Source of the DNA: Hymenopellis radicata
Taxonomy: Eukaryota > Basidiomycota > Agaricomycetes > Agaricales > Physalacriaceae
Assembly: GCA_015501595.1 (NCBI GenBank)
Contig: JADNRX010000006.1
Span: forward strand, 310,001 to 374,000
Reading direction: 5' to 3'
DNA length: 64,000 bases
Within the stretch, counting starts at the first letter, position 1. Every line of letters starts with the position of its first letter. The notes below the pieces were generated by a model that searched no databases, was not told the origin of the DNA, and was given only the letters and a program-made list of their open reading frames with translations. Position numbers and translations under genes: made by a program. Below, in pieces: positions 1-11,317 of the stretch.

Positions 1-2
1 GT

Positions 3-1154
3 ATCAACGTTGTGCTCATTGTTCTTACGGTAGCCGCCCTACTGTCAGGTCCATATCCTCCCCATCGGCAAAATCAAGTCATTTTAGCCCTCTCCGTCAT
101 TCTGTTAGTACCTATTTCTGCTGGCGCGATGTAAATTTAACCTTCTGTTGACTTACCAGTTTCCTTTGCGCTTCTGCCCATATGGGAATCAATCTCTGTC
201 GATTGGTTCAAGGCTATGTCTTTCCGGAGAGCAAGGAGGGCATGATTGCATATCTTCTGGACATCACACAACATTCCAATGTCGCTAAGCAGTATCTGCT
301 CGTCGCGGTTGTAAGCAACATATCGCTCGACTGTCCTCTACAACTCAATGGTCGAGTAGAACTTGTTCGCAGATATGTTACTGGTGACTGCCATCCGCAT
401 ATTGTAGCGCGCAGCTCGCTTATACGCCCGATAGACCTGGCGTGTCTACTTGGTATGGGACAAATCAATCCTAATTACGTTGATGCCAGCTCTCCTGGGT
501 ACCAGCGTTTTCAGTACGTTAAATTCTGTCAGATCGTCTTGTATGGGCTGATTATTTCCCTTACTAGTCGCTGGCATCGGTGTGAGCACTCCCTTTGTTC
601 TCTATCCTGGTCGCCTTCATTTATAAACCGTTCATTCTTAGACTGCAATTGTGGAAAGCCTCGTCGTCCCGGAGAAACAATCTTCCTTGCTCGCCTCTCG
701 TCCTGGGCTCTCGCCCAATTATCGTTGGCCCTTGTTATGAACTTCACCGCGACTACCCTCATTGCGTCGCGCATTTGGTACATCACTGGTCGGGGTGCCG
801 TGCAGAATCGCATGCACCTAAAGCTCTATTGGCGCATTATCGTCATCATCATCGAGAGCGCGTCCTTTACTGCTTTCGTGCAAATCGTGCAGCTTGCGTT
901 CTACGCGACGAAATTCCCGGGCACGTATTTTGTATCGGACTGCGTTGTTCAAATAAACGTAAGTGAGCTCACCGAGCTTTTCAGATATTCGCTAAGGATT
1001 CACGCAGACTATGGCTCCATTGATGATCATCGTACTGATTGGAGCGACGCGCAAGAATGAGCGTAACGTTATCTTCACCACATATGACACTCGGAACATG
1101 GTCGAGACGCCGACGCTTTCGGGCTACGATTTGCAGAGAAGGATCTGGAGATGA
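3..1154 (+). CDS. Multi-TM membrane protein typical of Agaricomycetes (5' part outside window)
   Basis: The reading frame from the window edge starts with a hydrophobic helix (INVVLIVLTVAALLSG), then an intron follows near 130. The best-supported part runs from about 700. It has a helix with ALVMNFTATTLIASRIWYI, a basic loop and a second helix with IIVIIIESASFTAFVQIVQL. A canonical intron at 959-1007 (GTAAGT...CACGCAG) joins this to a helix MAPLMIIVLIGATRK and a short polar cytoplasmic tail ending at 1152-1154. The N-x3-T-LIA-RIW / ESA / APLMIIV pattern is that of a large family of fungal 7-TM proteins of unknown function. The exon structure of 180-700 is unclear because no single frame gives convincing helices, so this may be a decayed copy. 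No ligand or pathway can be assigned. Confidence 0.55.
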
Positions 1155-2300
1155 TCGCTACTACTAAGACGGTGTCTACTTCAAGATCGTCGAACGACGG
1201 CCGCGGGCTGCCGTTGTAACCGCGCTTGTGGTGCTGTCATTATCACTATGTATACCCTCGAGATGACTTTTTTTTGTGTCTGTCTGAAAGAGCCAGGTAG
1301 TATGTGGGATCAGATTCGGGCTCGCTCAACAGCTCTGCACATTACATCCAACAGTGAACACCCTACTAACATCACAAGTCATATGACTTCGTTGTTCGCG
1401 TTTTCTTCCCATGACCATTGGACTGACGAAGCTCCAATTCACTTCTGAGAATGGTGGCCCTCAGTGGGGCCCAGCTCTGACTTTGGCAATATGGTGGCGC
1501 ACGTCAATCGCGTTTCATCACCGAGTATAGGTCCAGATGGATCCAGACTTTGCGCTGACCGTCCACAACCGGACAGGCCCGATTTCCTCTTTACACTCCT
1601 TCCAACTCCTTCTAGCACAGGATGTCGATTGAAATCACTTTCGGGTCCGTCGACATCGGCTTCGTGATCAGAGTCATCTGCTATGAATTTACCTTCGATC
1701 TCGAAGTATGTCGAATTTTATCCCTACAGAAACCTACGTCTACTTCTCCAGATTTCCAAAAGACGCGGCCTTCATCAAGTTTACTGTGAGTCTTAGCAGT
1801 TCTTGCTCTGTTTCCCGTGGATTTGACTCGCACGGTCGTAGGTGATATCGCTATGGTTCGTGCTATTCTTTTCTCCCTGGACATAACTTCAGCTTTTGGC
1901 AGCGCCGTAGACACAAGCTCTTCGGCTCTTTGTAAGCTGCTGCATGTACACCGCCAATGGTCGGTCACCCGGAGTCAACCTGTCGATCACATCCGTTACG
2001 GGTGAAAATCTCACACGCTACCAGGATGGCCATCACCCGTCAGCAACGTTACGGAGCCAATGGATCCATGCTGGGCACAGGATACCTGGCTCCTACCTGG
2101 ACAATTGGTGTGGCTTTCAGCTGTGTAGATAGATGTTGTCAGCTTGGTTGTCAGTATATACTCAAATGGTATTGAATGGAATATTATCACACATGAAGAA
2201 GATTTCGAAAACATATTGATTTGGCTCCTAGGCTACATAGTACAGCTACACAAATACAAGATTGCCAAAGCATTGGTAGAGTAGGACACAAATCATAATG
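1155..2300 (+). pseudogene. Remnant of a DUF6534-like multi-TM protein, and otherwise unexplained sequence
   Basis: Around 1730-1785 the plus strand reads LQTYVYFSRFPKDAAFIKFT followed by a GTGAGT donor. This closely matches the loop after TM1 in DUF6534-type Agaricomycete membrane proteins (Q-TY-YF--FP-D---K). Just upstream, at about 1639, TFGSVDIGFVI resembles the usual first helix. Downstream frames are short, change repeatedly and give no further clear helices. No complete gene model could be built, so it is called a remnant. It lies behind another multi-TM gene and may be one of a tandem set. The rest of 1155-2300 holds nothing I can identify. Confidence 0.3.
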
Positions 2301-2404
2301 GGAAACAGCACGGCGGACCAGCCGTCATGCCTCCGCTGGCACCATCATCGAAGAGTGTCTTGACTTTGACTTTGACATTGAGGTGCACGGCTGCCGTGTT
2401 TTGA

Positions 2405-2830
2405 GGTTGCTGTGGTCGCCTTCGTGCTGGCGTCAGGCGCGTGGTCATGCTCGTCAGTGGGGCTATTGTCGTCCCTTGTTGTCGTGGCTCGTCATCGTGG
2501 TCGTGGCTCGTGGCTCGTCATTGTGGTCGACATGGCTCGTCGTTGTGGGCATTGTCGTCGTGGTTCGTCTCGTCGTTGTGGGCATCATCATCGTGGCTCG
2601 GGTCTTGTTGTCGTGCGCATCGTCATCTTGGCTCATCGTGGTCTTGCAGGGGATGTTGTCATGGTCATTGTCGTGGGTTGTGGCTGTCGTCGTGGGTTGT
2701 TGTGGTCCATCGTCCTAGGTTGTCGACGGTCGTGGTCATCGTCCTGGGTCATCGTGACTCGTCAACGCGGCTCCTTGCTGGGCTCATGTTTGTGGTGGCT
2801 CGGTGTGCTCGTCGTCGTCATTGTATTTTG
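2405..2830. repeat. GTCGTGG-rich degenerate low-complexity tract
   Basis: About 430 bases are built from overlapping variants of GTCGTGG, GTCGTCG and CTCGTCATCG, almost without A on the plus strand. The units are degenerate and do not keep a fixed period. All three plus frames are open here and encode Val/Trp/Ser-rich hydrophobic text, which is an artefact of composition. A tract with the complementary composition (GACGACG, CGAGGACGA) occurs at about 4870-5860 inside the inserted element of Ngaro-1, in the opposite orientation. Confidence 0.6.
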
Positions 2831-3088
2831 CGGTGGGTTTGCAGGCTCCTCAGCCTTCGTGGCAGGCGCCGGTAGCTTGTTCTCGTCCTCAGCGGTGCTG
2901 ATGGCTGCATTGCTCTCCTCGTGTGGCATGGCCTTGACGTCGTCCTTGATGTAGTGAGGCACGACAGTGTTGGTGAAGGTGGACGAAGGCCAAGAAGGGT
3001 GATCGCAGAAGTTGCCAAATTCGGAATTTTGGTTGCTTTGCGCACGGACCATGTGATCGGAGTGTACTTTCATCACTTGAAAGTCCAA
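2762..3088 (-). CDS. Hypothetical small acidic/Thr-rich protein (doubtful)
   Basis: The minus-strand frame starts near 3088. It gives about 70 residues of ordinary composition, then a Pro/Thr/Glu-rich stretch that runs into the low-complexity tract. I recognise no domain. The frame stops at 2762, where the repeat tract begins. It could be the 5' end of an eroded gene or chance open sequence. Confidence 0.2.
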   Translation of the reverse strand: MDFQVMKVHSDHMVRAQSNQNSEFGNFCDHPSWPSSTFTNTVVPHYIKDDVKAMPHEESNAAISTAEDENKLPAPATKAEEPANPPQNTMTTTSTPSHHKHEPSKEPR

Positions 3089-3234
3089 CTTGAAGCGGGG
3101 ATGCTTCCCAGCATTCAGATTCTCATTTTCTAGGCTTCTCAGATATACTAATAATAATTAATCCCTTTTACAAATAAACAATCTACAGCAGATCCACCAC
3201 AGAAACAAACCAAGTAATAAAATGAACTTGCTGG

Positions 3235-3577
3235 ATAAGAGAGATTTGGCCTCAACTGGCCGTAGAAGAAGGAGATGGTGAAAGGAAGATGAATGAGGGG
3301 GAAATATTCCCACAGATAGATGTAGAGAAACTGGAGAATGAGAGGTCACTTGGTATAGTAAAACTATTCCAAGTGTTGTGTTGAAGACTGGCGCTGCCGG
3401 CTTCACGGTCGTGATGGAAAGGGGAAAGGAGACCGTGACGAATTCAAATGACCACCTCTGGTCATTGGAATTGGAGAGGGGAAGCCGGCTAGAGCCGACG
3501 GAACCCCAAGGCAGACAGACCAGTCTTGAGCGTGCGGGAAACCGAATTCGAGACGAATACCGAATCAGGAGATACCA
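3235..3577 (-). repeat. Ngaro-1 repeat B2 (3' end)
   Basis: This is the second copy of the 343-bp B repeat and the 3' terminus of the element. The unique flank lies to its left (...AACTTGCTGG). Confidence 0.9.
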
Positions 3578-3608
3578 CACACTGATGAACAAGGCGAGGG
3601 TGGGCGGG

Positions 3609-3824
3609 AGAAAAGAAAATGAGACGAATGAGTGAAGAGCGGGATATTAAACCCGCGAGGAGTCGAGGACAACGGACACGACGACCAGCAATACCCCAAA
3701 GGATTGGATTGCTGTCTCGTTGTATGTACATGTAGAATGTACACGACGACGGCCCTAGATGGCCTGCACTATCTTATCCTTAGATAAGTTTATCGCTCGT
3801 TCCTCGCGATAACTTATCGCGGAA
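3609..3824 (-). repeat. Ngaro-1 repeat A2
   Basis: This is the second copy of the 216-bp A repeat. It directly abuts B1 on its right (the boundary base 3824 is shared) and is separated from B2 on its left by 31 bp. Confidence 0.9.
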
Positions 3825-4166
3825 TAAGAGAGATTTGGCCTCAACTGGCCGTAGAAGAAGGAGATGGTGAAAGGAAGATGAATGAGGGGGAAATATTCCC
3901 ACAGATAGATGTAGAGAAACTGGAGAATGAGAGGTCACTTGGTATAGTAAAACTATTCCAAGTGTTGTGTTGAAGACTGGCGCTGCCGGCTTCACGGTCG
4001 TGATGGAAAGGGGAAAGGAGACCGTGACGAATTCAAATGACCACCTCTGGTCATTGGAATTGGAGAGGGGAAGCCGGCTAGAGCCGACGGAACCCCAAGG
4101 CAGACAGACCAGTCTTGAGCGTGCGGGAAACCGAATTCGAGACGAATACCGAATCAGGAGATACCA
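3824..4166 (-). repeat. Ngaro-1 repeat B1
   Basis: This 343-bp repeat is the same as 3235-3577. It starts at ATAAGAGAGATTTGGCC and ends at GGAGATACCA. It lies between the recombinase gene and A2. Confidence 0.9.
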
Positions 4167-4187
4167 ACCCGAGCGAAGGCTCACACA

Positions 4188-6150
4188 CATCAGTAAATTC
4201 ACGACATTATAGACCGGTATAGAGCGTATAGCCGGAATAGGCAAGCTGATTGGATCATCTACACCGAGTGGATTTTCCTATGTCCCGCGTTTCCTCTATG
4301 GATCGAGCTTCTATACTTGTTCTATACCACCTCCATGGTCCGTGCACTAACCTCGCTATGACACGTGCATGTTCAATTTTTGGTTTTCGACAAGTCCGCC
4401 TCTTGCCTCCGCCTCCCAACCTACCGAATGCACTACCCGTGCGGTATGCATGCACTCGTGCCGGACGCGCGAGCACCTTACAATAACGGCCTGGACAATA
4501 CAGACAGGCGACCAACGACAACAACGGTACCGGCGAGGGAGCGCGACATCGCGACTACTGGTGGCACCAGTCAGCCAGCGAGGGTGGTGGCAACGAAAAC
4601 GACAGCGAACGTGGCAGACATTGTCTGGTGGATATCATGCTGGCAGATGAGCTACTCGGTGAGTCATTGTTCCCTCTGATTATAAGCACTGCTAATTCAC
4701 CGCCCTTTTGCTAGTCGTCGAGAAAGCCCTCGGGGCCTTCTTTGGATGGTGAGCTGTCCTCTCTGCCTTCTACTGCCCCACTCATTGCCTCTGTCATAGC
4801 TTCCAACATGGACTTGTGCCCCGACAACTTATTTGGGTGACTTCTCTCCGACATTCTCTAGTGAGGACGAACAGCGACAATGTCAGCCAGCGAGGACGAA
4901 GCCAATCATTGCCAAGTGAGGACGACGACGATCACCACACCAACCATCACCATCACACGAGGACGACAACGACACCAGAACGATAACGAAGCCAGCGACG
5001 ACGACATCAGCAACCGCGACATCAGCCGACGCTGGCTGGCCCGATACCCCAGTTGACTGTCGCACAACATTGGATATTTTCCAGCGCTCGAACTCACAAA
5101 CGATGACGCCAAACCCTAACATACATACGCTGAGGCGTACCCGCATTATAGTTGCCCGTGGTGATGGACCCGCTTGATCAGGCGTTGAAGCCGCCGTCGG
5201 ATGAGACGGAGGAAGAGCGACACTGAGGGCGGTGAGTACCAGCTACGACGGCTGCGCTCGGTGCTCCTCGGGCTCGTGGAGCAGATCATCAAGACGACGA
5301 CGCGGCATCCCGAACAGAGGTTGTTTGCCTCCCCATCTCGCGTCTTCATTTACTGACATATCTGGCAGCCAAGGCTAAATGCCCGTTAAACTGGAACGCG
5401 CCTTCTGCAGCCATCGTACGTTTCTACTCACCCGCCCTTTCACTATTGACTGATCTTCCTTCATAGGAGCGAACGGAAAGACAGCAACTGGCAAACTAGC
5501 CTTCTGTATCCTACCGCTCTTTACCGTCCTTCGTGAAGGTAAATCTGATCCGTTTGTACCCATATATTGCATTAACTCTTCGTAAGGAATGGAGGCCGTC
5601 GTCTTTGTCGCCAATCGGCTGCCGGACGACGTCAACCCTTTAACCGGGAATCGGGATGATGCCGGCCCTCAAAGGACGACGACCATCACAAAGCGAGGAC
5701 AACCACCACCAAAACGACAATGACCAGCAAGCGAGCACGACGATGGCCCCAAGCAAGCCCAATGTCAGTCACTCTCGAGGAGTACGGCAATGACCAGACA
5801 GTAGGACGACGACGACCATCCAGCAAGGACCACAACGATTAGCCACCGAGAATGTCGTCGCGTGAGTGTCCGCACTGTTTTTCCACTAGATAGAAGTAGT
5901 ATATGTGCAAATGAAATGCCTATTTTGACCCCTACGAATGTGTGAATTTTCCGATCAAATCCAAAATACAGTATATGGGTAGTAGAAATGGTATAGGACA
6001 GCGGTGAGGGCTGTATGGGTACAATTCTACCTATACAGAATCCTATAAAAGGTGGTATAGAATTGGGAGATTCACTTTCTGCCTATACCGGCCAAAAACG
6101 GTATAGGCGGTATAGTCTATGGCCCCTATAGATCCGTGAATTTACTGATG
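4188..6150. mobile_element. 1.96-kb terminal-inverted-repeat element nested in Ngaro-1
   Basis: The ends are a perfect 16-bp inverted repeat: CATCAGTAAATTCACG at 4188-4203 and its complement ending at 6150. Inside both ends lie many GGTATAG/CTATACC motifs. Examples are near 4215-4240 and 4310-4330 on the left, and near 5988-5996, 6052-6060 and 6090-6120 on the right. These resemble subterminal transposase-binding sites. No transposase is visible, so it is probably non-autonomous. The interior contains a GACGACG-rich low-complexity tract (4870-5860) and exon-like pieces with plausible introns around 4640-4830 and 5390-5640. Any target duplication is at most 2 bp (CA or AT), so the superfamily is undecided. 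Confidence 0.75.
4870..5860. repeat. GACGACG-rich degenerate tract within the nested element
   Basis: Dispersed, imperfect copies of CGAGGACGACGACGA and ACCATCACCA-like units occur across about 1 kb. They are interrupted by less biased sequence at about 5150-5640 that includes exon-like segments. The composition is complementary to the tract at 2405-2830. Confidence 0.5.
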
Positions 6151-6311
6151 CAACTGATTCGGGCAGAGACGAATTCAGTTTCCCCAACCAGAGGCAGAGC
6201 GAGGATATCAACAGTTTTAACATACATCATATTTGGCGAATAACGATTCACGTAAAGTAATAGCTGAGAGCGACAGTAAATTTATGCTAACGGACATATG
6301 CAAGTAGAGTA

Positions 6312-7924
6312 TCAGTCCATGTCATCTAACGAACCATCATAAGGTTTAAGGAGTGCAGCGGGGATCTTGTTAGAGACCCGAAACTTTTCGAATACAGCAG
6401 CGAGCTCCACTAAGTGAGCGTGACGATAAGCTTTTGAAGTTGAGAGTGGAATAATTTCCTCCATCCGGCGCCAGTATAGCAGAAAAGCGAGGGAAGTCCA
6501 TCCGCCCGTTGCTGCCACCGTTTCTGGAGGAACGCCCGCAAGCAAGAGCTCTACTGCACCCCCGATGCGAAAACTGTGGCCGTGGATGTGGTACAGTCCA
6601 CGAGAATCCCACGACTTGCGGCCAAAGGAGAGGAAAGAGCTCTTGGAAAGGTGAGACCACTTTTTGGGAGATGCAGCATATGCGAAGAGTGGGGCGTCCT
6701 CCGTAACTGAGGCGTTAACCGAAAGGTGGTTGCGTAAAGCCGCGACGGGACAGAGGTCGTCATTACGCGCGGTCAACGTGACGTCCGCACCCTCCTCCTT
6801 AGTCGTCTTTGACCAAGGTATATGGAAGTGCGCCGATGAGACGCCACCTCGCAGTCGGGAGAACTTCACCCTAGTCTAATCAGCATTAAGCAGATGATGA
6901 GATAAAAACAAACGTACTGGACAGCACGCGTGACATGGTAGGTGGGGTCGAAATCGGCAGTCTTTGCCACTACAATTTCTCCGAGACGTCGGCAACCCCA
7001 GAATGCACATGCTGCCGCGGCCCACACGGCGGCGTCTAGTGGCTTCCTCAGATCCACATCCTTCCTGAGGGCAATCAAATGCTCCAGAGACACCGGAGCG
7101 CGAAGCGGTCGCTTATGATGCGCGCCTTCCTTCCTCGCGGATGTGCGGGCCATCTGGACCCAGCGATGGTCGCCGCACCATGGCGCGTTATTGATGTCGT
7201 GCCATGCTTTGAGGCCGCACATCCAGTTCTTGACTGCACCGCCCCCGACTGAACCCTTGTACTCTCCGATGAATGCGCACAGCAATGCATAGGATGCTGG
7301 CATGCGTTTCTTCTCGGAAATGTCGTAACGGTCGCAGAATTGATGAAAGCGTATAAGACCCGCTGCGTAGGTGACCTTCGTGCTGGGCGCGTATGCGTTG
7401 CGCAGGGATGAGAGGGCTAGCTCCACCAGTTCTGAAGGAAGTTCCTCGTCCAACAGCTGACGATGAAGCATAGCGTACTCGGAAGACCACCCAAATAAGC
7501 GATCACCAGCGGGAATATCGGGTCGTATATCGTTGTTGACGATCCGGTTGGACTTTTTGGGTTTTCGCGTTGATTTTGCCGATGGACGGGATGAAAGCAC
7601 AAGAGAGCGCGATGTGCGCGACGGCAGGTGATCCACTGGTTGATTGGGAGGTGGTGGAACCGGAGACTGGAGTAAAGGAGGGTCATCTGATGATAAAGCA
7701 AATATGGAGGACTTGAAGATATGGCCAGAATTAGCTGGAGGAACTGGAGGAGCTGGAGGGACAGGAGGAGGTGATGATTTGAATGAGAATGAAAATGTTG
7801 ATGGAAGCGATATGGTTTGGGAGGCAGAGAGGCGCGGTGGCGACGATCCATCAATTTCGTCGCCCTCACTGCTACCCACGGCGAAAGGCGCCGCAAATCT
7901 AAATGGTGTACTAGACATTGACAA
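6312..7924 (-). CDS. Ngaro-1 tyrosine recombinase
   Basis: There are two exons: 7924 down to about 6912, an intron of about 42 nt with a GTACGT donor, then to the stop at 6312. The first ~130 residues are Pro/Ser-rich. An N-terminal SAM-like DNA-binding region follows (SSLRNAYAPSTKVTYAAGL, RFHQFCDRYDI). The catalytic domain shows the first arginine in CRRLGE, the H-x-x-R motif in HSFRIGG, the conserved glycine/tryptophan in TGGWTS, and the nucleophile tyrosine in FLLYWRR. These are the family's hallmark residues, and I see no frame break. The enzyme should integrate the circular cDNA without target duplication. It lies downstream of RT/RNase H, as in DIRS/Ngaro elements, and its start at 7924 lies just upstream of the RNase H stop (7970). 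Confidence 0.85.
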
Positions 7925-7969
7925 GGAACTCGCGAAGCTCGTCAGGGAGCGTGATTCGGGTGTGAATTT

Positions 7970-10354
7970 TCATATCCGGCGGACCAAATTCCCGCGCGAG
8001 ATGGGGTCAGCCGGATTGACAGCAGTCGCCACGTATTCGTATGCGGGTGAGATGCCCGTAGCGACCAGTGTGGTAAAAGAACGACGGATGGAGAGATTAA
8101 TGAAAGGGTTTGGGCATCGACCTTTGCGAAAGGCACCGATCGAGCCATCGTTATCCGAGTGAACAAGGAGGTGAGCGTCCTCACGCCCAGAGCCTGAAGG
8201 AAAGGAAGAGGATTTCGATCGCGACTGTCTCCAGCCAGCCGATGTCGCGACCTGGCGCGAGTGCTTTCCAATTCGGTACAAGGCGGAAGGCGGCCCACCG
8301 ACCCGGATGAGGATCCCGATACCCCACGAGGTTGACGCATCCACGTACAACCTCAGGTCAATGGGCGGACCCAGCGCCTTCAGCGGACGCGTGAAATGAG
8401 GCTCTGAAAGCTTCCGCACCCACCACTTGACATCCGAGATGACCGAAGGTGGCGGGTGGCGACGAATGAACTCGTTGCCCCTGAAGGATGAAGCGAAGTT
8501 GGACAGGGATGATAGATAGGCGGTGCCCGTCGTGTGGACGAATGCCACATGACACAGTGAACCGTGGATCTTGTTGATCTCCTCCAGAGTACAGGCTGCA
8601 CCCGAGAAGCATGCAGCGAATACCTCCGCGCGCTGCAGAAACTTCAGGCGCTTCTCCTCTGTGAAGCCAACCCAACGCTCTGCAAAATGCCAGAGATATC
8701 CGATGAAGACTGTCAAGAAGACAAAGTCGAGGTCGCCCTTGTCGTTCCAGGGCGTCATGAGGGGCGCGACCATAGCCATCATGTCGTCGTGGTCAAAATC
8801 GTAACGGAACTTTCCCACAGCAATACGCCCATCGGGTTTCGCAAAACGAACGTTCTTGATGTCGTCTTCATACTTCAGACCAACATCCACGCCCTGAGCC
8901 TCCCATACGTGCATGAGGGCATTTGCAATCATCCCCGCATTACTGCTGGCGGACGCGGCTCCGAACGGGAAAGTATGCTCGATGTAGAAGTCGTCCACAT
9001 TGCCTTGAATACAAGGACATCAGAAATGACAAACGCGCTATGACGCGACAGAATCACCTTGGAAAACCAAGTACGGCTTGTGATCTGGGAGTACGGGACA
9101 CGTGCGATGGAACTTCGCGATGTCTTTGGTACACGCTTGTGCACCGGGGGGCGCATTCGCCACCTGAGGATGAAGTCAGCCACATGGCTTAAGACAGGTT
9201 ATGAGTTATGCGAGACGCCTCACTACGGAGTGCTCGGGAGACGCCTCACAACGGAGTGCTCCGGACGATGACATCCCAACGAGGGAGTCAGGCAAGGCGT
9301 CTCACGCGAGAACACCGAGCGAGGATGATGAAAATAAAAACACCTGCACAGAAATTCCCCCAAAAGTACAGAATGAAGAAATGCAGTCTATATACCCTTA
9401 AACACGACAGAGACTACTCACAATTTGTTCGACCTGAGGCGCCATATCGAAATGAGTTGGAAAGTCCTCCTTGTGGATATGACGGTTGACAGCCGGTGCG
9501 TCGCGACAATCCTTCGACAAGTGGCGGCACACGCGCAACTTGTCCGGCAGTCCCGGACCCTGCGTGCTCTCCGAGACGATGAGAGGAGAAGAGTGAAATG
9601 GACCACGCAGGATTCGTTCCACATCAGAACGGGAGAAAGGACCAGAGATGCGACCTGCGGCAAGCTCGTCCGCGATGTACTTGTCGACGGCAGGTTTATG
9701 AGTGCGACAAGCAGGATGATTCGGAATTATGATAGTTGAAGTCAAAGGAGGCATGCGACCGAGCGGAAAACCATTACGCAGATTATTGCAGAGGAGAGGA
9801 TATTTCGATAAAAGATTATGTTTGGAAAGCAAGTGTTCGAAGGCATCAACATCATAAGGCGTAACAATTCTTGAAAATATTTCATTGTCGATTTCGGTAG
9901 CATTAGGCAAAGGCGGTCGGTGAATAATCGTATCAGAGAAGTCGGTGTAGCAAAGGAATGGACGGGATGAGGATGGGGCGTCTTCAAGGTCGCTCGCGGC
10001 AAGAGTAAGAGAAGGCGTGGTGGTCCCTGGAACCACACCAAGAACAGACGTCGAGGCGATCTGTGTCGGGGTGGGTGCACTTCCCTGTGCCGGCGACGTT
10101 GAAGAGGCTGCAGATCTGGACTCTCGAGGTCGGGTGGAGGAGGTTCTTGTCCCTGACGATGCCCCAGATCGGCCTCGTGTTTGACTTCTGTGAGTGGTTA
10201 GTGGAGAGGTGCCCCCGCTCGCCACACGCGAGGCATACAGGGGAGACGCCCTCTCCCGGGCCGCGACGCGTACCCCGAAAGGACCCGCGCGAGGCTCCAT
10301 CACCGGAGCCTCGCGCGGATGAGTTCTTCCCAGAGCGAGCGGCGACGTCCGCAC
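7970..10354 (-). CDS. Ngaro-1 reverse transcriptase / RNase H
   Basis: The first exon starts inside the gag frame (+1 relative to gag) and ends near 9411. A long intron (about 9164-9411) and a 54-nt intron (9004-9057) follow, and the protein continues to 7970. RT features include a fingers region with DKLRVCRHLSKDCRD, a palm with HTFPFGAASASSNAG and the catalytic YxDD-type box KYEDDI near 8870. The thumb is followed by an RNase H region (LRLYVDASTSWGIGIL ... HSDNDGSIGAFRKGR ... NPADPISRGN). Between about 8307 and 8190 the expected RNase H text (GRWAAFRL, GRDIGWLETVAIEI) lies in a different frame, so two compensating frame breaks interrupt the domain. The first ~150 residues are low-complexity Ser/Thr/Arg sequence overlapping gag and may not be translated from the first methionine. 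Confidence 0.8.
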
Positions 10355-11298
10355 GCTCCCTCTTCAACGCTTCTTCCACCAACAAAGCTGCCTGCTTCTT
10401 CGCGTTGTAGGTGATCAACGCATTAGAGTACTCACGGTCGTAGAAAGCCCCGTCGTATGTCGTAGGCGTGACAGCATACTCGTGCCTCAACTTTGCCTCG
10501 ACCGGAGCCCATGCTTCGTACTCGGCGACCTTCTCCGTGAGTGTGTCGAAGAATGAGTAGTGTTGGGACCAACGAAGCGCGTACGGACCCCGTGCACCCG
10601 CCTTATCTCTCAAACGGCAGAATCTGAGGCGATTCTGAGCGCACTCAGTATATTCTCCGTACGACGGGCGAACGTCGTCACCGAAGCGCTTGACAAGCTC
10701 TTCGACGTTGAGGATGTAGCGACGAGCTACCGAGCCGGGCGCGGGATTCGCTTTGATGATGGGGAGGGTAGCAGCATTCTCCCAGATGTAGCGCAGCGCG
10801 GAGTTGGAGAAGACGGACTGTGGAAGGGGAGTCACGTCTTCAGTATCATATAAACTCTGGTGAAATTTGACGTCGAGCTTAGCTCCGGGAGCCCTCTGCA
10901 CTTCCTGCGTCGTGTCCATGACCTTGTTGTCCTTCGGCGCGTCAGCAGCAGCCTTTGCGTCCTCCTTCTTCTTCTTCTCATCCGCCTTCCATGCGGCGAC
11001 GCCGTTCCAAATGTACATCGGGACGAGTAAAAGAGATATACGAAGCGGCAGGAGAGCCTGCGCTCGTCACACCGGCGGCGCCCAACGTAAAATCCATCGT
11101 CTTTTGCTGACGATCGAGGTTTTCCGCCTCGATGTCCGCGTTTTTCGAGAGACGGAGCGTGATGTCGAGCTTCTTGAACATGGCACACACGGCGGCAGTG
11201 GTGTGCGTCCTGCGCGCGCGTGGCGGCGGCGGCGGCGGTGGTGGCGGCGCCGGCTGCGTGGATTGACCCGGAGTCTGGCCTTGTGTTGGTTGGGCCAT
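9984..11298 (-). CDS. Ngaro-1 Gag-like protein
   Basis: The protein starts at MAQPTQGQ (11298), with a proline run of about ten residues. A helical capsid-like region follows (ALRYIWENAATLPIIKA, RRYILNVEELVKRFGDD). Near the C-terminus there are two cysteine/histidine clusters: CLACGERGHLSTNH, which has a final His instead of Cys, and CSWCGSRDHHAFSYSC. The same paired arrangement occurs in the gag of Ngaro-2, supporting the assignment. One frame break lies at the A4 run at 11029-11032 (T4 on the coding strand), where a run of three would join the N-terminal frame to the main frame. The role is nucleic-acid packaging in the retrotransposition particle. Confidence 0.75.
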
Positions 11299-11317
11299 GG
11301 TGAAAAGGAACGGTGGA

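Noticed and set aside
2412..2954. Long plus-strand open frames of 110-180 codons rich in Val, Trp, Ser and Cys
   Set aside because: They are open in all three frames because of the GTCGTGG composition; there is no domain, start context or splice pattern.
9201..9300. Short direct repeats (AGACGCCTCAC...GGAGTGCTC) as a CRISPR-like or regulatory array
   Set aside because: Only two or three imperfect copies within an RT intron of Ngaro-1; they have no spacer structure and the host is eukaryotic.
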